Source: Phyllobacterium myrsinacearum (lineage in GTDB: Bacteria; Pseudomonadota; Alphaproteobacteria; Rhizobiales; Rhizobiaceae). From it: a stretch of 64,000 nucleotides of DNA. The notes below the pieces were generated by a model. The model was not told the DNA's origin and ran no database searches. It worked only from the letters and a program-made list of their open reading frames with translations. Of this stretch, positions 1-8,638 are shown piece after piece. Each line of letters starts with the position of its first letter. The first letter of the stretch is position 1. Location of the stretch: the NCBI RefSeq assembly GCF_002980555.1, contig NZ_PVBT01000001.1, positions 1,302,001-1,366,000 on the forward strand, in the 5' to 3' direction. Position numbers and translations under genes: made by a program.

Positions 1-236
1 ATGGCGGCGATGAAGATGGTGATGCGCGCGCCGTAGATCATGCGGGACAACAGGTCGCGGCCGAGATTGTCCGTGCCGAGCCAATACTTTGCCGACATGG
101 GCTCCCAGACATCGCCGACGGTTTCGCCAACGGAATAAGGCGCAACCCATGGCGCGAAAATGGCCGCGAACAGGAAGACCGCCGTGATGATCAGGCCGAT
201 CCAGGCGCTGATGGGGATGTTCTTAACATTCAGCAT
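1..236 (-). CDS. DppC-type ABC permease, N-terminal part (cut by window edge)
   Basis: Inner-membrane permease of a dipeptide/oligopeptide-type ABC importer. Only the first 78 or so codons are present, reading leftward off the window. The start is the ATG at 236. The N-terminus carries one hydrophobic segment (ITAVFLFAAIFAPWVAPYS) followed by the family signature region with LGTDNLGRDLLSRMIYG, which is typical of DppC/OppC proteins. It lies 9 bp downstream of the DppB-like gene on the same strand, so the two permeases are almost certainly co-translated. The substrate cannot be read from this fragment. Confidence 0.9.
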   Translation of the reverse strand, partial: MLNVKNIPISAWIGLIITAVFLFAAIFAPWVAPYSVGETVGDVWEPMSAKYWLGTDNLGRDLLSRMIYGARITIFIAA

Positions 237-245
237 GGCGCGGCC

Positions 246-1205
246 TCACTTGGGATGTCTGAGGCGGGGATTGGAAACAATCGCCACGATGTCAGCAATG
301 ATGTTGAGGGTGATGTAAACGGCGGCGAACACCAGCCCGCAGGCCTGAACGACCGGCACGTCGCGCTTGGCCACGTGGTCGACCAGATATTGCCCCATGC
401 CGGGATAGACAAAAATCACCTCGACCACGACGACGCCGACGACGAGGAAGGCAAGATTGAGCATGACCACATTGACGATCGGCGCGATGGCGTTGGGGAA
501 AGCATGGCGGGCGATGATCTGAAACGGCGTCAGACCCTTCAGCTCCGCCGTTTCGATATAGGCCGATTGCATGACATTGAGAATGGCCGCCCGGGTCATG
601 CGCATCATATGCGCGAGGACGACGAGGGTCAGCACCGTCACCGGCAGGGCAATGGCGCTCAGCCTTTCGCCGAGCGGCATGCCGTCATAGACGGTCGAGA
701 CGCTCGGAAACCATTGCAGGCGCACGGCGACGAAATAGATCAGGAGATAACCGGTAAAGAACTCCGGCAGCGACGTCGATGCGAGGCCGAGGCCGGAGAT
801 GATCTTGTCCACCCAGCCATTGCGGTAGCGCACGGCCAAGAGGCCGAGGGCGATGGCGAGCGGAATGGAAACCACTGCCGCCCAGAAGGCGAGAAACAGG
901 GTGTTCCACAACCGCCCCTTGAGCGAGGATGCGATGTCCTGTCCACTGGAAAGCGCCGTGCCGAGATCGCCGGTCAATATGCCGCCGAGCCAATGCAGGT
1001 AGCGGATATAAGCCGGATCGTTCAGCCCCATGTCACGCCGCAGGTTTTCCAATGCCTCCGGTGTGGCCGACTGGCCGAGAATGGATTGCGCCACGTCTCC
1101 CGGCAATATCTGGGTGCCTGCGAAAATCAGCACCGAGACGGCCAGGAGAAGGAGAAGGCCCATCGCAATGCGCTGGGCCACCAGTTTGAGGACAGGACCG
1201 CTCAT
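246..1205 (-). CDS. DppB-type peptide ABC transporter permease
   Basis: Inner-membrane permease of 319 residues, normal length for the DppB/OppB/NikB family. The opening hydrophobic helix leads into an ILPGDVAQSILGQ stretch, the usual DppB N-terminal signature, followed by several further membrane segments. An EAA-type loop (ETAELKGLTPFQIIARHAFP, around residues 218-237) is the contact site for the ATPase. The ATG at 1205 lies 11 bp after the stop of the binding-protein gene, and the DppC-like gene follows, giving the order binding protein, DppB, DppC. The ATPase genes would lie beyond the window. Peptide or opine-like substrates are possible. Confidence 0.92.
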   Translation of the reverse strand: MSGPVLKLVAQRIAMGLLLLLAVSVLIFAGTQILPGDVAQSILGQSATPEALENLRRDMGLNDPAYIRYLHWLGGILTGDLGTALSSGQDIASSLKGRLWNTLFLAFWAAVVSIPLAIALGLLAVRYRNGWVDKIISGLGLASTSLPEFFTGYLLIYFVAVRLQWFPSVSTVYDGMPLGERLSAIALPVTVLTLVVLAHMMRMTRAAILNVMQSAYIETAELKGLTPFQIIARHAFPNAIAPIVNVVMLNLAFLVVGVVVVEVIFVYPGMGQYLVDHVAKRDVPVVQACGLVFAAVYITLNIIADIVAIVSNPRLRHPK

Positions 1206-1216
1206 CCGCCCCGGCC

Positions 1217-2806
1217 TTAGGCGTTCAGCCAGCAGCGGGACAAGGCATAGCCGCCACTCATTTCCTGATTGCCGTCCTTCACCCAGCCGCCAACCTTGGC
1301 GCTGGTGGCGTCGATGAAGTCGTTGAACATCGGCACGATGACGCCGCCCTCGTCGCGTACCGTCACCGACATGTCGCGATACATCTGCTTGCGCTTGGCA
1401 GGATCGAGTTCGGCGCGCGCGGCGATCAATGTCTTGTCGAACTTTTCATTGAAGAAGCGCGTGTCGTTCCAGTCGGCGGTGGACAGATAGGCGGTCGAAT
1501 ACATCTGGTCCTGGGTCGGACGCCCGCCCCAATAGGATGTCGAGAACGGCTGCTTGTTCCAGACTTCCGACCAGTAGCCGTCGCCCGGCTCACGCTTGAC
1601 CTCGATCTTGATGCCGGCCTTGGCCGCACTCTGCTGGTACAGCTGCGCCGCATCGATGGCGCCGGGGAAGGCAACGTCAGACGTGCGCAGCAGCACCGCG
1701 CCGTCATGGCCGGATTTCTTGAAGTGGAAGGCCGCCTTGTCGGGATCGTAGGCGCGCTGTTCGATATCGTCGGAGAACAGCGGATAGGCCTTGTTGATCG
1801 GGAAATCATTGCCGACGGAGCCATAGCCGCGCAGGATTTTCTGCACCATGTCTTCGCGGTTCATGGCGTATTTCAGCGCCAGGCGCAGGTCGTTATTGTT
1901 GAACGGTGCGGTGTTGCAATGGGCGATGAAGACATAGTGCCCCTTGCCCGCGACGTTCTGGATGGTCACTCCCGGCACGCGCTTGACCAGATCGACGATT
2001 TTCGGCTCGACGCGGTTGATCATGTGCACCTGGCCGGACTGCAACGCAGCCGTGCGGGCGGTGGCATCGTTGATGACGATGATTTCGATCTGCGCCGCAT
2101 GGCCGCGCTTGTCGCCATCCCAGTAATTGGCAAATTTCTCGCCGATGTGCCGCACGCCCGGCTCGTCCTTGACCACCTTGTAGGGGCCAGTGCCGATACC
2201 GGCGGTGGGCTTGTCCTTGCCGCCGTTCGGCTGGATCATCAGATGGTAGTCATCCATCAGGAACGGCAGGTCGGCATTGGCCTCTTTCAGTGTGAAAACA
2301 ACGGTATCGCCGTCTTTCTTTACATTGTCGATGCCCTTCATGACCCCAAGGGCGCCGGATTTTGAATTGGCATCGGAGTGGCGCTCCATCGTGGCCACGA
2401 CGTCATCGGCAGTCATCTCCTTGCCATTGTGAAACTGCACGCCCTTGCGGATCTTGAAGGTCCAGACCTTGGCATCGGGGGTTGAACCCCACTCCGTAGC
2501 CAATTTGGGGTTGAGTGTGCCATCGGCCTGAATTTCAACGAGCTGTTCGCCCCACTGGCGGCCGAATTTGTACGGCACCTGGCTCTGCCATGTCGCGGGG
2601 TCCATGCTGTCGGTCGAAGCACCACCCTGCATGCCGGCTTTCAGCGTGCCGCCCTTGACCGGGCCTTCGGCCAGAGCCGCGCTCGACAGCAAAGAATTGG
2701 CAAAAACCGTGGTGACGCCGAGGGCGGCGGCACGGCCGAGAAAATCACGCCGCGACAGATGTCCGCGGGCGACCTTGCGGCTCAGATAATCGAGTTCTTT
2801 TGACAT
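1217..2806 (-). CDS. Peptide/opine-type ABC transporter substrate-binding protein (SBP family 5)
   Basis: Periplasmic solute-binding protein of about 529 residues, the usual size for SBP_bac_5 (DppA/OppA) proteins. The N-terminus has a twin-arginine signal (LSRRDFLGRAA, residues 17-27) followed by a hydrophobic stretch ending near SSAALA, so export by Tat is likely. Internal family features include WTFKIRKGVQFHNGKEMTADD. I place the start at ATG 2806 because GGGGA lies about 7 bp upstream; an ATG at 2812 is also possible. It is the first gene of the importer, 115 bp downstream of the CocE hydrolase, whose product may be the transported ligand. Confidence 0.9.
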   Translation of the reverse strand: MSKELDYLSRKVARGHLSRRDFLGRAAALGVTTVFANSLLSSAALAEGPVKGGTLKAGMQGGASTDSMDPATWQSQVPYKFGRQWGEQLVEIQADGTLNPKLATEWGSTPDAKVWTFKIRKGVQFHNGKEMTADDVVATMERHSDANSKSGALGVMKGIDNVKKDGDTVVFTLKEANADLPFLMDDYHLMIQPNGGKDKPTAGIGTGPYKVVKDEPGVRHIGEKFANYWDGDKRGHAAQIEIIVINDATARTAALQSGQVHMINRVEPKIVDLVKRVPGVTIQNVAGKGHYVFIAHCNTAPFNNNDLRLALKYAMNREDMVQKILRGYGSVGNDFPINKAYPLFSDDIEQRAYDPDKAAFHFKKSGHDGAVLLRTSDVAFPGAIDAAQLYQQSAAKAGIKIEVKREPGDGYWSEVWNKQPFSTSYWGGRPTQDQMYSTAYLSTADWNDTRFFNEKFDKTLIAARAELDPAKRKQMYRDMSVTVRDEGGVIVPMFNDFIDATSAKVGGWVKDGNQEMSGGYALSRCWLNA

Positions 2807-2927
2807 ACCCATTCCCCTTTTGTTGCTTGGAACGCCTGGCGTCCAAATTCGGTTTTTGTGAATTATGCGACTTGATACCCGTGAATTTCAACCGTCAGCG
2901 TAGCTTTTTAATCCGCTCCTCCAGCAA

Positions 2928-4940
2928 TCAGATGAATTGACGCGCGATCGTCTCGGCAAAATTCCGCTCGAAAACCAGCTCGTCATTTTCGTAGGCTTCG
3001 ATCCGGCCGGTCAGATGAAAGTTCGTCTTGTCCGAGCGCATCGTGGTGAAGGTTTCAGTGCGCACGCGCCATTCATCGCGGCCGGACAGTTCCGTCCAGT
3101 GCGTCTCGCCATAGGCGGACAGCGGATCATCCGCGTGGATTTCCCAGCGTTCGCGCGCCACGCTGCCATGGATGAGACCATGCTCCTTGTCGCGCGCCTC
3201 GCCGAAATCGTCCATGATCGACAGAATGATCTTGCCCGTGACCTGATCATGCTCGATCAGGCGGCTGTTCGTGCCCTTGCGCAGGATGTCGAGCTGCCAG
3301 GGCGATGCGGCTTCGGGCTCCGGAAAGGTCCATTCGTCGCCGGTGGCGAGATCGCGTGACGGCACATCGAGCGTGCCGGCATGCAGCGTCAAGCTGACCG
3401 CTTCCGGCGATGGCCAAACCATGGGCCAGTAGCTGGAGGAAACGGCAATGCGCAGCCGGTGCCCGGCGGGAACGCGGTAGGCGATGTCATCGAGCTTGAA
3501 GCGGATTTTGACCGGTTCGCCCGGCGAAAGCGCCTCGGGCTTTTCATGGCTGTCGCGATGGCACAGGTTGAACACGCCATAGGTGATGCGTGTCGATGCG
3601 CCATCGGGGTGCACATCGCACAGGCGTACGGCAACCATGGCAACGGGCTTGTCACTGGACAGCGTCAGGCTGATTTCCGGGGCACCGACAATGTCGACCG
3701 CTTTTTCCAGGATATCGCCGTCATAGCAGACCGACAGCGCGTCATCGCGGCGCTGGTCGCCGGGAAGCTCCGGGCCAAGCCAGATGGCGCAATATTCGCC
3801 GCCCATCATGCCGCAATCCTGCGGCGAGGCCACGAGATGGGAAAACGCCCCGCCCCGCTTCGCGCTCAGGGATTTGGCAGCGCCAAGGTGAAGCACTTCG
3901 CTGCGGATGGTTTTTGACGGCCATTGCGGCTCGGCAATCCAGCAGCCGGGACGCTCCGTATACCAGCTTTTCGGGCGGACCGACTCCATGAGATAGCCGC
4001 GATAGGCCGGATCGTTCTCGACACCCGTATCGATGTCCTTCAGCCAGCGGTCCCACCAGCGCAATGCCTCCTGCAGGAAGCCGATGCGCGGTTCCGGCAC
4101 GGCAAAATGCGGGTATTTGTGCACCCATGGCCCGACAATGCCTTTGACCGGGGCCTTGATCCCCTCCATCAGGCGTGGCACCGCGTTCTTGTAGGCATCA
4201 CCCCAGCCGCCAACGGCCAGCGTGGCGGCCTTGATGGTGGAAAAATCCTCGCAGACCGAGCCCCGCTTCCAGTAGGCGTCGCGCGTCTGGTGCGCCAGCC
4301 AGACGGCCGGCAGGAACGGTTCATGATCAAGCCGGTCCAGCCACATGCGGCGCCATTTGTCGCCAACCAGCATCGGATCGGGCGAGCGCGAGGAATAGGC
4401 GAGCATGGTCGCGCCCCATCCCAGATTCTCGTTGAGCAGAAGCCCGCCCTTGTAATGGATGTCGTCGGCATAGCGGTCGTCGGTGGAGCACAGCGTGATG
4501 ATGGCCTTCAGCGCTTGCGGTTGCAGCGCGGCCACCTGCAACGAATTGAACCCGCCCCAGGAAATGCCCATCATGCCGACCTTGCCCGATGACCAGGGCT
4601 GCGCCGCGATCCATTCGATCACCGCGCAGGCATCGTTCAGCTCCTGAACCGAATATTCATCCTCCATCAGCCCTTCGGAATCACCATTGCCGCGCATGTC
4701 GACGCGCAGGCAGGCATAGCCATGTCCGGCGATATAGGGATGGGTGAGATTGTCACGCGCCGTCGTGCCGTCGCGCTTGCGATAGGGCAGAAATTCGAGA
4801 ATGGCGGGAACCGGATTGTCGAGAGCGTCTTCGGGCATCCAGACCCGGGTCGACAGGCGGCAGCCATCGGGCAGGACAATACCCAGATCGGCGGTTTCTT
4901 TCACTTGGTGCTGAAATGTTTCGACTGTCCGCATTACCAT
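2928..4940 (-). CDS. CocE/NonD family hydrolase (X-Pro dipeptidyl-peptidase S15 type)
   Basis: Serine hydrolase of 670 residues with an alpha/beta-hydrolase domain and a C-terminal jelly-roll domain. The nucleophile elbow GISWGG is at residues 125-130 with Ser127. It is preceded by the oxyanion-region motif EFLPYRKRDGTT (49-60) and DMRGNGDSEG (81-90), both typical of CocE, glutaryl-7-ACA acylases and alpha-amino-acid ester hydrolases. There is no signal peptide, so it is probably cytoplasmic. It is the first gene of the strand-wise cluster that continues into the peptide-type importer, which suggests it cleaves an imported amide, ester or peptide. The true substrate is unknown. Confidence 0.88.
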   Translation of the reverse strand: MVMRTVETFQHQVKETADLGIVLPDGCRLSTRVWMPEDALDNPVPAILEFLPYRKRDGTTARDNLTHPYIAGHGYACLRVDMRGNGDSEGLMEDEYSVQELNDACAVIEWIAAQPWSSGKVGMMGISWGGFNSLQVAALQPQALKAIITLCSTDDRYADDIHYKGGLLLNENLGWGATMLAYSSRSPDPMLVGDKWRRMWLDRLDHEPFLPAVWLAHQTRDAYWKRGSVCEDFSTIKAATLAVGGWGDAYKNAVPRLMEGIKAPVKGIVGPWVHKYPHFAVPEPRIGFLQEALRWWDRWLKDIDTGVENDPAYRGYLMESVRPKSWYTERPGCWIAEPQWPSKTIRSEVLHLGAAKSLSAKRGGAFSHLVASPQDCGMMGGEYCAIWLGPELPGDQRRDDALSVCYDGDILEKAVDIVGAPEISLTLSSDKPVAMVAVRLCDVHPDGASTRITYGVFNLCHRDSHEKPEALSPGEPVKIRFKLDDIAYRVPAGHRLRIAVSSSYWPMVWPSPEAVSLTLHAGTLDVPSRDLATGDEWTFPEPEAASPWQLDILRKGTNSRLIEHDQVTGKIILSIMDDFGEARDKEHGLIHGSVARERWEIHADDPLSAYGETHWTELSGRDEWRVRTETFTTMRSDKTNFHLTGRIEAYENDELVFERNFAETIARQFI

Positions 4941-5129
4941 CTTTCGTCCTCACAGCGGAACTGAAAACAGATAACGCACACCGGGCAGAACACCCGGTGA
5001 AAACATCAATCCCATTTTCTCGTCTTTTGCGAGGTGTTCCTTTTGTGTCCTACTATGCGCATCTGCCCGGCCAGGCGGACCAAACACTTGCGACATATGT
5101 GGGGTCATTTGCGTCACGATGAAAAAGTC

Positions 5130-5969
5130 TCATCCAAGCCTCGATGGTATGAGCTTTTCCAGCCGCCGGAACAGGAAAACGATGATGCCGGTGATGACGA
5201 GATAACCGGCTGCCAGCAGCAGAAGCGGCTCATAGGTGATGTAGGTATCCTGCCTGACGCGCGAGGCCACGGAATAGAGATCGACGACCGTAATCGTCGC
5301 CACCAGGGGCGTCGATTTCAGCTGCAGGACCGCCTCGCCCGCCAGTGTCGGCAAGGCGCGGTGAATGGCCTGGGGCAGCCAGATGCGGCGGAAAATCGTA
5401 AAGCGGGGCATGCCGAAGGCACGGGCGGATTCCAGCTGCCCCTTGGGCACGCCGGCAAAGGCACCGCGCATGACCTCGCCCTCATAGCCCGCATAGGACA
5501 GGGAAAGCGCGAGAACGGCATAGGGCCATGCCTGCCGCAGATAGGGCCACAGGTCGGAGCCCCGTATCCACGGATATTGCGGAAACAGCGAGCCCAGGCC
5601 GTAATAGAGCAGCCAGAGCTGCAGGAGCAGCGGCGTGCCGCGGATGACCGTGCAGAACACGCGCGCGGGAACGGCGAGCACCGCGGGCCCGGCGGCCTGT
5701 GCCAGCCCAAGCGGAACCGCCAGCAGAAAACCGATGATCACCGTGACGACCAGTATCCAGATCGTCCGCCACAGGCCCTGCAGGATCAGATCGCCGTAAT
5801 TGGGCAGCCAGTCCCAGCGCATGAAAAAGATGGCAGAAGCGACAAGCGCAAGGCCGATGAGGATGAGGACGATGCGGTGCGGCGGCAGTTTTCGCGCCTG
5901 ACCGCTGGTGTCGCGGTCCTTGTGGATCGGGAATGTCTCGATCGGCGTTTCCAGCGGCGTCTCGGTCAT
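5130..5969 (-). CDS. Basic-amino-acid-type ABC transporter permease (HisM/ArtM-like)
   Basis: Inner-membrane permease of 279 residues from the polar amino acid (HisMQ) family. After an unusually long hydrophilic N-terminus come several membrane helices and the family loop with a GMPRFTIFRRIWLPQAIH motif. The start is ATG 5969, whose A is shared with the stop codon of the upstream permease (TGATG), indicating translational coupling. In-frame start codons further upstream would overlap that gene more. It is the last gene of a four-gene importer (ATPase, binding protein, two permeases). Its neighbours in the guanidino block suggest an arginine-like ligand. Confidence 0.9.
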   Translation of the reverse strand: MTETPLETPIETFPIHKDRDTSGQARKLPPHRIVLILIGLALVASAIFFMRWDWLPNYGDLILQGLWRTIWILVVTVIIGFLLAVPLGLAQAAGPAVLAVPARVFCTVIRGTPLLLQLWLLYYGLGSLFPQYPWIRGSDLWPYLRQAWPYAVLALSLSYAGYEGEVMRGAFAGVPKGQLESARAFGMPRFTIFRRIWLPQAIHRALPTLAGEAVLQLKSTPLVATITVVDLYSVASRVRQDTYITYEPLLLLAAGYLVITGIIVFLFRRLEKLIPSRLG

Positions 5970-6721
5970 CACCGCGCCTCCTTGACCGAAGGCATGCCGC
6001 GCCGTGCCCATTGCTCGACCTTGCCAAGGATGAGGTTGGAAAACAGGGTAATGGCGAGATAGAGGATACCGGCGGCGATGAAGAACAGGAAATAGGCTTT
6101 TGTCGTGCCCGCCGCCTGCCGTGTGACGAGCGTCAGCTCACTGAAACCGACAACCGCAAGCAGCGCCGTATCCTTGGTCGAGATCAGCCACAGATTGGCA
6201 AGCCCCGGCAGCGCATGCGGCAGCATGGCCGGCAGGGTGATGCGACGCATCATCAGCGCCGGCGGCATGCCATAGGCGCGCGCCGCCTCGATCTCGCCCT
6301 GCGGAATGGATTTGATGGCGCCGCGCAGCACCTCGGTTGCATAGGCTCCCTGCACGAAACCGAGAACCACGATCCCGGCGACAAGTCCGCTGATATCGAC
6401 GCGCTGATAGCCAAGACCTTCCAGCATCCGGTTGATCATGTCGGTACCGGCATAATAGAGCAAAAGGATCAGCACCAGTTCCGGCACGGCACGGACAATG
6501 GTGGTGTAGATGGCGGCGATGTCGCGCACCAGCGGGCCGCCATAAAGCTTGCCATAGGCGCCGACCGTGCCGATGAGCAAGCCCATGCCAAAGGCGCCGA
6601 CGGCGATCTGCAGCGAATTCGCCAGACCGCGCAGAAGATTGCCGCCCCATCCCGGCGGATTGGGTGACAAAAGGTCGAACATGCCGGCTATTGCGGCGGG
6701 AGCAATCGATGCGTCGGCCAA
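5969..6721 (-). CDS. Basic-amino-acid-type ABC transporter permease (HisQ/ArtQ-like)
   Basis: Inner-membrane permease of about 250 residues in the HisMQ family. It has the N-terminal GGNLLRGLANSLQIAVGAF helix, the motif RAVPELVLILLLYYAG, and the EAA loop with GEIEAARAYGMPPALMMRR. The start is read as TTG 6721 because GAGGA lies about 4 bp upstream; the next in-frame ATG (6682) has a poor ribosome binding site but would still give a full family core. Its stop overlaps the start of the second permease by one base. It belongs to the same operon as the binding protein and the ATPase. Confidence 0.9.
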   Translation of the reverse strand: MADASIAPAAIAGMFDLLSPNPPGWGGNLLRGLANSLQIAVGAFGMGLLIGTVGAYGKLYGGPLVRDIAAIYTTIVRAVPELVLILLLYYAGTDMINRMLEGLGYQRVDISGLVAGIVVLGFVQGAYATEVLRGAIKSIPQGEIEAARAYGMPPALMMRRITLPAMLPHALPGLANLWLISTKDTALLAVVGFSELTLVTRQAAGTTKAYFLFFIAAGILYLAITLFSNLILGKVEQWARRGMPSVKEAR

Positions 6722-6803
6722 GCCGTCCTCGATTCAGAACAATGAAATGCGTTGCGTTAAACGGAAGGAACGGAGCAGGCCAAAACCTGCTCCGAACAGC
6801 GGC

Positions 6804-7583
6804 CTAGCCGCCGTAAATATCGAAGTTGAAATATTTCTTCGAAATCTCGTCATACTTGCCGTTGGCGCGGATGTCCTTGATGGCCGCATTGATCTTGGTC
6901 TTCAGCTCCGTGTCGCCCTTGCGCAGGCCAACACCAACGCCGGGTCCGAGCACTTCCAGATCGGGGGCAACCTTGCCCTTGATCTCGCAGCAGGCCCTGC
7001 CCGCATCGGTCTGGGCGAAGGTCTCGAGCGCCAGCGAATCCGCCTGCGTCGCGTCGATGCGTCCGGCGGCCAGATCCTGATTGGCCTCGTCTTGTGTCTG
7101 GTATTCCTTGATCTCGGCGGCGGTCGCGGCAAAATGCTTCTTCGCATAGGCCTGATGGATGGTCGACACCTGAACACCGAGCACCTTGCCCTTCAAACCT
7201 TCCGGTGAGGCGTCCATCTTGACGTCCTTCGAACCGAGAATGACCGTGGGCGTGTTGTAATATTTATCGGAGAAATCGATCGTCTTCTCGCGCTCCGGTG
7301 TGATCGACATGGAGGCGGTGATCATATCGATCTTCTTGGTGGTCAGCGCCGGAATGATGCCATCCCACGACACGGGCGTGATGACACAATCAAGCTTGGC
7401 CTGCGCGCAGATGGCAAGGGCGATATCGACTTCCCAGCCTTCCCATTTGCCCGAGGCATCCGGCGAGGCGAAGGGCGGATAGGGTTCGGCGGCGATGCCG
7501 ACCTTGACCTGTTCAGCGCTGGCGACTCCCATTCCGGCAACCAGCACAGCGGCGGCAACCGCTGATTTCAAGAAAGCTTTCAT
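6804..7583 (-). CDS. Periplasmic amino-acid-binding protein (SBP family 3, ArgT/HisJ-like)
   Basis: Binding protein of 259 residues. A Sec signal peptide (MKAFLKSAVAAAVLVAGMGV then ASA) precedes a mature start near EQVKVGIAAEPYPPF. Family hallmarks include GWEVDIALAIC, the ligand-site segment MITASMSITPEREKTIDFSD, and a C-terminal GKYDEISKKYF. Mature SBP3 proteins of this shape bind lysine, arginine, ornithine, histidine or opines. ATG 7583 is chosen because GGAG sits 6 bp upstream. It is the second gene of the importer operon. An arginine-type ligand is inferred from the adjacent arginine catabolic genes, not read from binding-site residues. Confidence 0.9.
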   Translation of the reverse strand: MKAFLKSAVAAAVLVAGMGVASAEQVKVGIAAEPYPPFASPDASGKWEGWEVDIALAICAQAKLDCVITPVSWDGIIPALTTKKIDMITASMSITPEREKTIDFSDKYYNTPTVILGSKDVKMDASPEGLKGKVLGVQVSTIHQAYAKKHFAATAAEIKEYQTQDEANQDLAAGRIDATQADSLALETFAQTDAGRACCEIKGKVAPDLEVLGPGVGVGLRKGDTELKTKINAAIKDIRANGKYDEISKKYFNFDIYGG

Positions 7584-7643
7584 TCCTATCTCCATTTCTC
7601 TTTATTGTTCCCCAGGATTATTCCCTGTATTTTTTCATGCGAC

Positions 7644-8468
7644 TTATGAAACAGTGCGGATAAACTGCTTCAAACGTTCAGATTTTGGTGATCCGAACAA
7701 TTCTTCCGGCGGCCCCTCTTCTTCGACAATGCCGTTGTGCAGATACATGACATGGCTCGCCACTTCCCGGGCGAATTTCATCTCATGGGTGACGAGAAGC
7801 ATGGTCCGCCCCTCCTTGGCGAGGTCGCCGATGACCTTCAGCACCTCCCCGACCAGTTCCGGATCGAGCGCGGAGGTCGGCTCGTCGAACAGCATGACGC
7901 GCGGCTGGATGGCCAGCGCACGGGCAATGGCGCCGCGCTGCTGCTGGCCGCCGGAGAGAAAGGCGGGATAGACATCGCGCTTGGCCGACAGCCCGACCCG
8001 CTCCAGCAGCTGTTCGCCGATGGCCATGGCCTCGTCGCGCTTCATGCCCAGCACATGAACCGGCACTTCGATGACATTCTGGATCAGGGTCATGTGCTGC
8101 CAGAGATTGAAATTCTGGAACACCATGCCGAGGCGGCTGCGGATGCGCTCGATCTGGCGCCGGTTGGCGGGGTACTGGCCGCCCTCGCCGTCGCTGACCA
8201 TCTGCACGTCCTCGCCATTGATGCGAATGACGCCGCTCGTCGGGTTTTCGAGGAAGTTGATGCAGCGCAGGAAGGTGGATTTGCCCGAGCCGCTGCCGCC
8301 GATCATGGCGACCACGTCGCCGTCCCTGGCTGTCAGCGAAACGCCCTTGAGAACCTCAAGGGCGCCAAATTTCTTGTGCAGGTTCCAGACGTGGATGGCT
8401 TCGGCCCGTTCGGCCGCACCGGGTTGGAGCGGGTCCGTGGCAACGGATGCGCGCAACGCCTCCGTCAT
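7644..8468 (-). CDS. Amino acid ABC transporter ATP-binding protein (HisP/ArtP-like)
   Basis: Cytoplasmic ATPase of 274 residues. Walker A is GGSGSGKST (57-65), the ABC signature is LSGGQQQRGAIARAL, Walker B is VMLFDEPTSALD, and the H-loop is VTHEMKFAR. An insertion containing GEDVQMVSDGEGGQ is typical of the HisP/OccP subfamily. About 20 residues before the conserved core (TDPLQPGAAERAEAIHVW) are poorly conserved, so the true start could be slightly internal. It is the first gene of the four-gene importer and is divergent from the DDAH-like gene, with 170 bp between them that probably hold both promoters. Confidence 0.93.
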   Translation of the reverse strand: MTEALRASVATDPLQPGAAERAEAIHVWNLHKKFGALEVLKGVSLTARDGDVVAMIGGSGSGKSTFLRCINFLENPTSGVIRINGEDVQMVSDGEGGQYPANRRQIERIRSRLGMVFQNFNLWQHMTLIQNVIEVPVHVLGMKRDEAMAIGEQLLERVGLSAKRDVYPAFLSGGQQQRGAIARALAIQPRVMLFDEPTSALDPELVGEVLKVIGDLAKEGRTMLLVTHEMKFAREVASHVMYLHNGIVEEEGPPEELFGSPKSERLKQFIRTVS

Positions 8469-8573
8469 TGCTGGGTTCCCATGGGTTGTCTTGCACCTGC
8501 TGTCATGACACCGTTCGTTTCTGCCTGTTTTGTCAGCATGAGGCCAAACTGCCTAATTTAGGGCATCACACCA

Positions 8574-8602
8574 CTTGCGCTCTAATTATGCAAGCGTATA
8601 AA
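8574..8602 (+). promoter_or_regulatory. Candidate promoter with inverted repeat ahead of the guanidino catabolic operon
   Basis: A TTGCGC box (8575-8580) and a TATAAA box (8597-8602) are 16 bp apart, about 37 bp upstream of the ATG at 8639. The inverted repeat CTTGC/GCAAG (8574-8578 and 8590-8594) fills the spacer and would let a bound repressor block RNA polymerase. The operon's own TetR/BetI-like regulator is an obvious candidate. This is read from sequence only. Confidence 0.4.
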
Positions 8603-8638
8603 TACTCCCATAAGCAATTTTTACGAGAGAGCAGTCGC

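Noticed and set aside
255-1220. Long plus-strand frame of 321 codons opposite the DppB gene
   Set aside because: Antisense to a clear permease gene; the peptide is rich in His, Asp and Arg as expected from the complement of a high-GC gene and has no family motif.
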